Positions 58,365 through 64,000 of a DNA stretch of 64,000 bases are shown here, piece by piece; position 1 is the stretch's first letter; each line of letters begins with the position of its first letter. The stretch is from assembly GCA_963781725.1 (NCBI GenBank), contig CAWAGV010000001.1:1426001-1490000 (forward strand), written 5' to 3'. This DNA comes from BOG-931 sp963781725. Lineage in GTDB: Bacteria > Pseudomonadota > Alphaproteobacteria > Rhizobiales > Xanthobacteraceae. A program made the position numbers and the translations under genes. The notes beneath the pieces were generated by a model that worked only from the letters and a program-made list of their open reading frames with translations, made no database searches and was not told the origin of the DNA.

Positions 58365-59636
58365 TCAATGACTGACCAAAATCATCGAAATTGCTGGAAC
58401 ATATGTAATGATCATGAGCCCGATGAAATTGATGATCAAAAACGGCAGCACGCCCAGATAAATCCGGCTCAGCGGCGCATTGAAGATCGCCTGCGACGAG
58501 AACAGATTGAGCCCGAATGGCGGCGTATACATGCCGAGGCTGAGATTGACCGCCACGATGATGCCGAAATGAATCGGATTGACGCCGGCCGCACGCACGA
58601 TCGGCAGCAGCAGCGGCGTCAGTATCAATATTGCGGCCGGCGGCTCCAGGAAACTTCCGGCCAGCAGCAAGCCGATATTGAGAATGAGCAGCAGCTCCCA
58701 GCGCGCCAGATGCATGTCCTGGATCGCGGTCACGATCTGCTGCGGGATGCCGCTGGTGGTGAGCAGCCACGAATAAATGCCGGCCGATGTCACGATCAGC
58801 AGGATCTGCGAAATCAGGAACGCCGACGACATCAGGATCCGCCACAAGCCGGCAAGATCGACCTCGCGGTGAATGAACAAGGTGATGACCAGCGAGTACA
58901 CCACCGCGACCCCGGCCGCTTCTGTCGGGGTAAACACGCCGCCGTATATGCCGCCGAAGATCACCGCCAGCGAACCGATCGACCAGCTCGCATCCTTGGT
59001 GGTTTTCCAGATCGTTTCCCAGCGCGCGGGGTTGCCGAGCGGCACGTTCTTGACCCGCGCGTAGGCAATCACATAGATGGCGTCGATGAGGCCGATCAAA
59101 AGGCTCGGCAGGATGCCGGCGGTAAACAGCATCACCGCGGATTGTTCGGCGGAGATCGCATAAAGGATCATCGCGATCGACGGCGGAATGACGACGGCGA
59201 TAGCGCCTGACGAAGCAATCAGCCCGACCGAGAAGCGTTCGTTGTATCCGCCCTCCAGCAGCGACGGATAGATCATGCGGCCCATCGCGACCACCGTACC
59301 GACGGCGGTATGCGACATCGCGCCGAACAATTCCGACGCCGCCACCGTGGTCACGGCCATCGAGCCGCGCACGCCGCCGACGAGCGCCATCACAAACGCG
59401 ATGACGCGCCGGGCGATACCGCCTTGCGCCATGATCTCGCCGGCGAGCACGAAAAACGGCACCGCCAGCAGCGGGAAATTGTCGAGGCTGCCGAACATGT
59501 AAGTCTGGATTGCCTCGGTCGGCACATCGGCGACGGTCAGCACCGCGACGATCGCCGTCACCAGCAGGATGAGAAAAATCGGAAAGCCGATGATGAGCAG
59601 GAGGATCGGCACGCCGAAAAAGACGAAATAGGCCAT
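58365..59636 (-). CDS. dctM: TRAP transporter large permease (DctM)
   Basis: A 423-residue inner-membrane protein with about twelve helices; it carries out Na+-driven uptake in a tripartite ATP-independent periplasmic transporter. Family signs are GVPILLLIIGFPIFLILL, PFFVLAGEIMAQGGIARRVI, IPPSIAMILYAIS and GGVFTPTEAAGVAVVYSL. It lies 14 bases after the small permease gene and needs the DctP proteins encoded upstream on the same strand. TRAP systems carry organic acids; the ligand is unknown. Confidence 0.9.
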   Translation of the reverse strand: MAYFVFFGVPILLLIIGFPIFLILLVTAIVAVLTVADVPTEAIQTYMFGSLDNFPLLAVPFFVLAGEIMAQGGIARRVIAFVMALVGGVRGSMAVTTVAASELFGAMSHTAVGTVVAMGRMIYPSLLEGGYNERFSVGLIASSGAIAVVIPPSIAMILYAISAEQSAVMLFTAGILPSLLIGLIDAIYVIAYARVKNVPLGNPARWETIWKTTKDASWSIGSLAVIFGGIYGGVFTPTEAAGVAVVYSLVITLFIHREVDLAGLWRILMSSAFLISQILLIVTSAGIYSWLLTTSGIPQQIVTAIQDMHLARWELLLILNIGLLLAGSFLEPPAAILILTPLLLPIVRAAGVNPIHFGIIVAVNLSLGMYTPPFGLNLFSSQAIFNAPLSRIYLGVLPFLIINFIGLMIITYVPAISMILVSH

Positions 59637-59650
59637 CGCGGCTGCCCTGC

Positions 59651-60154
59651 CTAATGCTGCGGTGTGTCGGCGCCGCTGCCGGGCGGCCGGCGCTGCATCA
59701 GCCGCACCGCGACCAGAAGCGCCATCAGCGAATAGCCGATCGGGATCATCGCCTGCGGAATGACCAGCGGAAAGTTCGCCGCCTGGCTGCGCTCGTCGAA
59801 GTCAGCCAGTTGGGAGATGACCGGCCAGGCGAAAGCCGTCACCGCGCCGGCCGTTGCGATCATGATGAGTTCGGACAACAGGGCCAGGAAATCGCGAACC
59901 TTGGGCGGCAGCATGCCGACCACGACGTCCATGCGGATTTGCCGGCCTTCCCAGGCGACCGCGCAACAGCCGGTAAACACGCAACCGACCATCAGGAACA
60001 GCATGATCTCTTCCGCCCACGGGATCGACACGGCGAAAAAATACCGGCCGATGATGTTGGCGAAATTGATCGCCACGCTGCCCATCAGGCAAATGCCCGC
60101 AACCGCGCGGGTAAGCGACAAGAGCCAACGCACGCCTGTGGTAATCGCTTCCAT
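59651..60154 (-). CDS. dctQ: TRAP transporter small permease (DctQ)
   Basis: A 167-residue inner-membrane protein with four helices. The family block IIGRYFFAVSIPWAEEIMLFLMVGCVF (shown whole only in part: GRYFFAVSIPWAEE) is clear, followed by REGRQIRMD-like WEGRQIRMDVVV. It forms the membrane complex with DctM, encoded 14 bases downstream. The usual gene order DctP-DctQ-DctM is kept, but 417 bases separate it from the nearest DctP gene. Confidence 0.9.
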   Translation of the reverse strand: MEAITTGVRWLLSLTRAVAGICLMGSVAINFANIIGRYFFAVSIPWAEEIMLFLMVGCVFTGCCAVAWEGRQIRMDVVVGMLPPKVRDFLALLSELIMIATAGAVTAFAWPVISQLADFDERSQAANFPLVIPQAMIPIGYSLMALLVAVRLMQRRPPGSGADTPQH

Positions 60155-60571
60155 TATGGCCGGCCCTGCTGAGTTGCGGTCATAGGGCGTTCTAGATCAC
60201 TGACCCGGAGCTTGCCGCGAGCGTTTCGCCGCAGCCGCCGCCCGGCGTGAATACGCTGTCGCCGCCGGCGTGCCCCTGCGCTCGCTTCATCGCCGCGGGC
60301 GACAATCGTCGGCCTGCCCCAAAGCGCATAATTCCCCTCCCGTTTGGCGCGGCTACCGGCAGGATCGCGCGGCCAAACCCAAATTCCCGGCTGTGTCTTG
60401 ATATTGGAAATTGCGGTTATGACCGCAGCCGAGCCCCCATCGGCCGCAAGCGTAAATGATCGCCGGTAACCGGACAACGCCAAAATCCTTCGCCGGACGG
60501 ACGCCGTTCCTGACGGCATTGGCTACTTTATGGGCAGCACTCAACTGCTGGCGGCCCCGCCAGACCTGAGG
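60155..60571. other. Gap between dctP and dctQ
   Basis: 417 bases inside an otherwise compact transporter operon. I find no complete gene. A perfect hairpin, CTGGCGG-CC-CCGCCAG at 60548-60563, directly follows the dctP stop on the - strand and may act as an attenuator that gives more binding protein than permease. On the - strand one frame (about 60275 to 60190) reads GDSVFTPGGGCGETL, faintly like the Gly-rich end of hydantoinase B proteins; a decayed gene end is possible but unproven. Confidence 0.4.
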
Positions 60572-61600
60572 TCAGCGCGTGCGGGCCGCCGCCGCGGTCA
60601 CCACTTTGTAGGCCTCGTACAGTTGCGGCTTGGTCTTTGCGATGTTCTCGCCGACGCCTTCGAGCATTTGCATCATCGCCGCCTGGTCGTCCTTCGGCAG
60701 GCTGATCAATTCGCCGCCACTGTCGACCCAGGCCTTGCGCGCCTTCTGCCAAAGCCCGGCGGCGTAGGGATTGATCGCCACCAATTCCGCGGCGCCGGCG
60801 CGGTCGATGATGTCCTGCAAATCCTTCGGCAAGGCGTCGAACCACTTCTTGCTGACTTCGATGATCAGGAAAATCGGCGGCTGGTTGATTTCCGTGACGT
60901 ATTTCGCCGCGTCCTGGAAATGCATGGCGTTGAAAACGGTAATGCCGGAAATCGCGCCGTCGATAGCGCCCTGTTGCAGCGCCGGCAGGACGTCGCCGGT
61001 GCTCATGGCGATCGGCGTGGCGCCGAGCCGCTCGAAAGCCGCGGTCTGGAATTTCGAGGCGAACACCCGGACTTTCTTGCCCTTGAGATCGGCCAGCGTC
61101 CGGAGCGGGGTTCGCGACGAAAGGACGGACGGCAGCGCCATGTAGAGGCCGATGCCGTGCAGGCCCTTGTCGGCGCCAAGGCCCAGCATCATCTTCATCA
61201 CCTCGGGCTGCGCGAGAAGCCGCTGGCCGTGGTCAAGCGAATCCAGCATGCCCGGCGTGGCCAGCACTTCGAAGCGCTCGTCGATGCCGACGTAGAACTC
61301 CGGCGGGAAAATCCCGCACTCGATCGAGCCGAATTGCAGCCCCTCGATTTCGCGCGGAATGGAACCGAGCTTGCTGGCGGAATAGATCTCGACCTTGAGA
61401 CGGCCGCCGGATTCCTTCTCGACGATCTGGGCAAAGCCGCGGGTGAACTCCTCAGGCGTGTCGTTCACCGTCGGTGTGCCGACCTTGATGACATAGGTCT
61501 TGTCGTCGGCGTGTGCGACACCAAGCGTCAGTGCCGCAACGGCGACGACAATGGCGGCAAGTATCGGCCGCGCGCCGCCTTCCCCTCTTTCGAAACGCAT
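60572..61600 (-). CDS. dctP: TRAP transporter substrate-binding protein (DctP), copy 2
   Basis: A 342-residue exported binding protein. The signal peptide ends near GVAHA-DD, and the mature domain shows the DctP pattern: SGGRLKVEIYSASKLGSIPR, ADLKGKKVRVFASKFQ with the ligand-binding Arg, and DVLPALQQGAIDGAISGITV. It starts 11 bases after its paralogue upstream, with GGGGGA before the ATG. The two proteins share the same framework throughout, so they come from a duplication and may serve the same DctQM with different ligands. Confidence 0.9.
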   Translation of the reverse strand: MRFERGEGGARPILAAIVVAVAALTLGVAHADDKTYVIKVGTPTVNDTPEEFTRGFAQIVEKESGGRLKVEIYSASKLGSIPREIEGLQFGSIECGIFPPEFYVGIDERFEVLATPGMLDSLDHGQRLLAQPEVMKMMLGLGADKGLHGIGLYMALPSVLSSRTPLRTLADLKGKKVRVFASKFQTAAFERLGATPIAMSTGDVLPALQQGAIDGAISGITVFNAMHFQDAAKYVTEINQPPIFLIIEVSKKWFDALPKDLQDIIDRAGAAELVAINPYAAGLWQKARKAWVDSGGELISLPKDDQAAMMQMLEGVGENIAKTKPQLYEAYKVVTAAAARTR

Positions 61601-61611
61601 CCTCAGTCCCC

Positions 61612-62646
61612 CTATTTTAGGCGCTGCGCGCCGGCAACCATCACCTGATAGGCGGCCTGGAGCGCAGGTTTTGTTTTCGCGACCTCCTCGGCGCCGCTGG
61701 CCAAGGTCTTGAGCATCGATGCGTGCTCGTCCGGCGGCAGCCGGATCAACTCTCCGCCATTGTCGGTCCAGGTCTTGTTGGCGCGGGCAATGATATCCAC
61801 CGTTTCCGGATTGACCTGAACATTGGCCTTTGCCGCATCGTCATCGACGATCTTCTGCAAATCCGGTGGCAGTGAATCGTACCATTTCTTGCTGACAGTC
61901 GCGATTCCAAAAGCCACCGGCTGACCAATGTCAGTCACGTATTTTGCGGCGTCCTGATAATGCATGGCCGAGTAGATGACGGTGCCGGCGACGGCGCCAT
62001 CGATTGCGCCCTGCTGCAACGCCGGCAGCACGTCGCCAAGCGACATCGCCACCGGAGTGAGCCCAAGCCGCTGAAAGCCCTCCAATTGCAACTGCGAGCC
62101 GAAAATCCGGATCTTCTTGCCCTTGAGATCGTCGAGACGGCGGATAGCAGCCTTTGAGATCATCTGCGAGGGCTGCGAGGTGAACAACGCAATACCATGC
62201 AGGCCCTTGTCCGCGCCGAGGCCGAGGATCAGTTTGCGCACATCCGGGTCGCCGGTGAGACGCTGCGCCTGCGCGAGACCGTCAGTCAGGCCCGGTGCGG
62301 ACATAACGGCGTAACGCTCATCGACCCCGGCATAGAACTCGGGAAGCGTGACCTCACACTGGATAGCGCCGAACTGCGTGCCTTCAATCTGCCGCGGAAT
62401 GGTTCCGAGCTGGCTTGCCGGATAGATTTCAGTCTTGATGCGGCCGCCCGCATCCTTTTCGATCAACGCGGCAAAATCCTTGGCGAACTGGTGCAGCGGG
62501 TCGTTGAGTGCCGCCAGCGATATCTTCATCACAATCGGCTGTTGCGCTTGCGCGCGGGCGGCACCGAACGGCGGCACCGAGCCGAGTACAATTACAGCAG
62601 CAATGACCGCCACTCGCGGCAAAGTCTCACGTCCAGCGAACCTCAT
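61612..62646 (-). CDS. dctP: TRAP transporter substrate-binding protein (DctP), copy 1
   Basis: A 344-residue exported DctP binding protein, first gene of the TRAP operon. The signal peptide ends near GAARA-QA; the mature part has AGGRIKTEIYPASQLGTIPR, DDLKGKKIRIFGSQLQ and DVLPALQQGAIDGAVAGTVI. GGGAGG lies ahead of the ATG. Similar residue-by-residue to the following copy, with changes around the predicted ligand pocket, so ligand specificity may differ. Confidence 0.9.
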   Translation of the reverse strand: MRFAGRETLPRVAVIAAVIVLGSVPPFGAARAQAQQPIVMKISLAALNDPLHQFAKDFAALIEKDAGGRIKTEIYPASQLGTIPRQIEGTQFGAIQCEVTLPEFYAGVDERYAVMSAPGLTDGLAQAQRLTGDPDVRKLILGLGADKGLHGIALFTSQPSQMISKAAIRRLDDLKGKKIRIFGSQLQLEGFQRLGLTPVAMSLGDVLPALQQGAIDGAVAGTVIYSAMHYQDAAKYVTDIGQPVAFGIATVSKKWYDSLPPDLQKIVDDDAAKANVQVNPETVDIIARANKTWTDNGGELIRLPPDEHASMLKTLASGAEEVAKTKPALQAAYQVMVAGAQRLK

Positions 62647-62792
62647 TTCACCCTCCCAGTCAGACGCGTCAAAAATGCCGGCGGTATTTTTCTGTTTGTG
62701 CCCGCACGCGGCTGAAGCACCGAAACGTTAAATGATAGCCGTCTTGCGGACAACGACAATAACGCGACAAAAGCGCCCGAAAAGAATGCGGC

Positions 62793-64000
62793 TTACCGGT
62801 CCAGAACCGAGCGGATCTTCGCGGCAAGCTGATTGAGTGTGAACGGCTTGGCCAGCAGATTCACGCCGTAATCGAGCACGCCGCCGTGCACGACCGCGTT
62901 CGCGGTATATCCGGTGGTAAACAGGACTTTCAGATCGGGGCGGCGGCGGCACGCTTCGTCGGCGAGCTTTTTACCGTTGACGTCCGGCATCACCACGTCG
63001 GTGAACAACAATTTGATGCCCGGCTCGCGGTCGAGAATTGCGAGTGCGTTCGCGGCATTGTCGCTGTCGAACACGGTGTAGCCGAGCTCGTTCAATGCTT
63101 CGCTGCTCAGCCGGCGCATCGATGCCTCATCTTCGACGACCATGATCATTTCGCTGCGATCGCCGGTGCGCATCGGCTCGGCGGCTTCGGGTTTGGATTC
63201 CGTTGCGACGCCGACGAACCGCGGCAGATAGATTTTCACCGTCGTGCCTGCACCCAATTCCGAATAAACCTTGATGTGACCTTGGGATTGTTTGACGAAG
63301 CCATAGACTTGGCTCATGCCGAGACCAGTGCCCTTGCCGGTCGGTTTGGTCGTGAAGAAGGGATCGAACACCTGTGCGACAGTCTCGGGCGACATGCCCG
63401 CGCCGGTATCCGTGATCGCAATCATCACGAATTGGCCCGGCTCGACTTCCGGGTTCCGCTGGCGATAGGTTTCGTCGAGATAGGCATTTGCGGTCTCGAT
63501 CGTCAGCTTGCCGCCATCGGGCATGGCGTCGCGGGCATTGATGGCGATGTTGAGGATCGTGTTCTCGAGCTGTTGCGCATCGGCACTGATCGTCCACAGT
63601 CCGGCTGCGGTCACGGTCTCGATCTGGACTTGCTCGCCCAGCGTTGAATTCAGCAGGTCCGACATGCTGCCGATCATCTTGTTGGCGTCGATCGATTGCG
63701 GCGCCAGCGGCTGCTGGCGGGCGAAGGCCAGCAGACGTTGCGTGAGCGTCGCCGCTCGCCTGGCGGCGTCGCTGGCCGCCTCGACGAAACGCTCGATGCC
63801 GAAGTCGCCTTTGCCGATGCGCCGCTTAATAAGATCGTGCGCGCCGAGGATGACGCCGAGCATATTGTTGAAATCGTGAGCGATGCCGCCGGTGAGCTGG
63901 CCGAGCGCCTGCATCTTCTGCGCTTGCCGGAGCTGCCCTTCCGCCTGTTCGCGCCGGAATATCTGCTCCTGCAATTGTTTGTTGGAGGCCAACAACCGGT
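62793..64000 (-). CDS. Hybrid sensor histidine kinase, C-terminal part (truncated by window)
   Basis: The last 400 or so residues of a sensor kinase; the frame runs past the window edge, so the sensory N-terminus is missing. Visible parts are a coiled coil (KQLQEQIFRREQAEGQLRQA), HisKA with GGIAHDFNNMLGVILGAHDL, an ATPase domain (NIAINARDAMPDGG, ITDTGAGMS, FFTTKPTGKGTGLGMSQVYG) and a C-terminal receiver (MVVEDEASMRR, acceptor Asp in LLFTDVVMPDVNG, Lys in LLAKPFTLNQL). The GIAHDFNN type with a FixL/NtrB-like kinase core is common in Bradyrhizobium. A 146-base gap separates it from the TRAP operon. Confidence 0.88.
   Translation of the reverse strand, partial: RLLASNKQLQEQIFRREQAEGQLRQAQKMQALGQLTGGIAHDFNNMLGVILGAHDLIKRRIGKGDFGIERFVEAASDAARRAATLTQRLLAFARQQPLAPQSIDANKMIGSMSDLLNSTLGEQVQIETVTAAGLWTISADAQQLENTILNIAINARDAMPDGGKLTIETANAYLDETYRQRNPEVEPGQFVMIAITDTGAGMSPETVAQVFDPFFTTKPTGKGTGLGMSQVYGFVKQSQGHIKVYSELGAGTTVKIYLPRFVGVATESKPEAAEPMRTGDRSEMIMVVEDEASMRRLSSEALNELGYTVFDSDNAANALAILDREPGIKLLFTDVVMPDVNGKKLADEACRRRPDLKVLFTTGYTANAVVHGGVLDYGVNLLAKPFTLNQLAAKIRSVLDR

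Noticed and set aside
60154..60519. 121-codon - strand open frame in the dctP-dctQ gap
   Set aside because: Arg-rich composition, no ribosome site and no recognisable domain; it looks like a chance frame.

Overview
The window looks like chromosomal DNA of a GC-rich, aerobic alphaproteobacterium, most likely order Hyphomicrobiales near Bradyrhizobium or Xanthobacteraceae. This rests on gene content and style: an HWE-type histidine kinase, a NodT-type outer membrane factor, NitT/TauT and TRAP uptake systems, many aromatic-acid genes and GTG/TTG starts. It is an inference, since there is no rRNA or other marker gene. I see no tRNA, insertion sequence, prophage or CRISPR array.

Layout. (1) 0.2-12.1 kb is an aromatic-acid island: a gentisate-dioxygenase-like bicupin, two small PsiF-type exported proteins, a class II aldolase-type decarboxylase candidate, a 4,5-dihydroxyphthalate decarboxylase-like protein, an acyl/aryl-CoA ligase, a complete four-gene NitT/TauT ABC importer, a type I extradiol dioxygenase and a UbiD decarboxylase. 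(2) 12.2-24.0 kb holds a large LTXXQ-motif exported protein, then an outer membrane factor and an MdtABC-type RND pump with two paired inner-membrane pumps. (3) 24.0-33.2 kb is general metabolism and export: a ThDP enzyme with RidA, a MarR regulator divergent from a MATE exporter across a clear palindromic operator, a MaoC hydratase, a lone ABC binding protein, a ketopantoate reductase and malic enzyme. (4) 33.2-40.7 kb has a TonB siderophore receptor behind a Fur-like palindrome, a divergent pair (TPR/ATP-grasp protein and a redoxin-fold/prolyl-hydroxylase fusion), a fluoride riboswitch with a crcB fluoride channel gene, an SDR protein lacking its catalytic Tyr and Lys, and an alpha/beta hydrolase.

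(5) 41.0-56.3 kb is a dense signalling region. On the + strand are an FHA/membrane/trypsin-like protease, a PP2C phosphatase, a Ser/Thr kinase with Sel1 repeats (split by a one-base frameshift) and a TIR/membrane/WD40 protein. On the - strand are a 2110-residue hybrid histidine kinase with eleven 92-residue Nik1-type HAMP repeats and a receiver/PAS/HWE-kinase/receiver protein. (6) 56.6-64.0 kb holds a zinc-ribbon metallopeptidase, a tiny Gly/Gln-rich protein with its own terminator, a TRAP transporter (two tandem DctP, then DctQ and DctM) and the C-terminal part of another hybrid histidine kinase cut by the window edge.

The best candidate for an undescribed system is the FHA-protease / PP2C / kinase-Sel1 / TIR-WD40 block: phospho-signalling parts and a possible NAD-cleaving effector on one strand, each effector-like protein anchored by a single membrane helix. 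The second candidate is the divergent TPR/ATP-grasp and redoxin-fold/prolyl-hydroxylase pair. Functions come from reading motifs by eye; no database search was possible.
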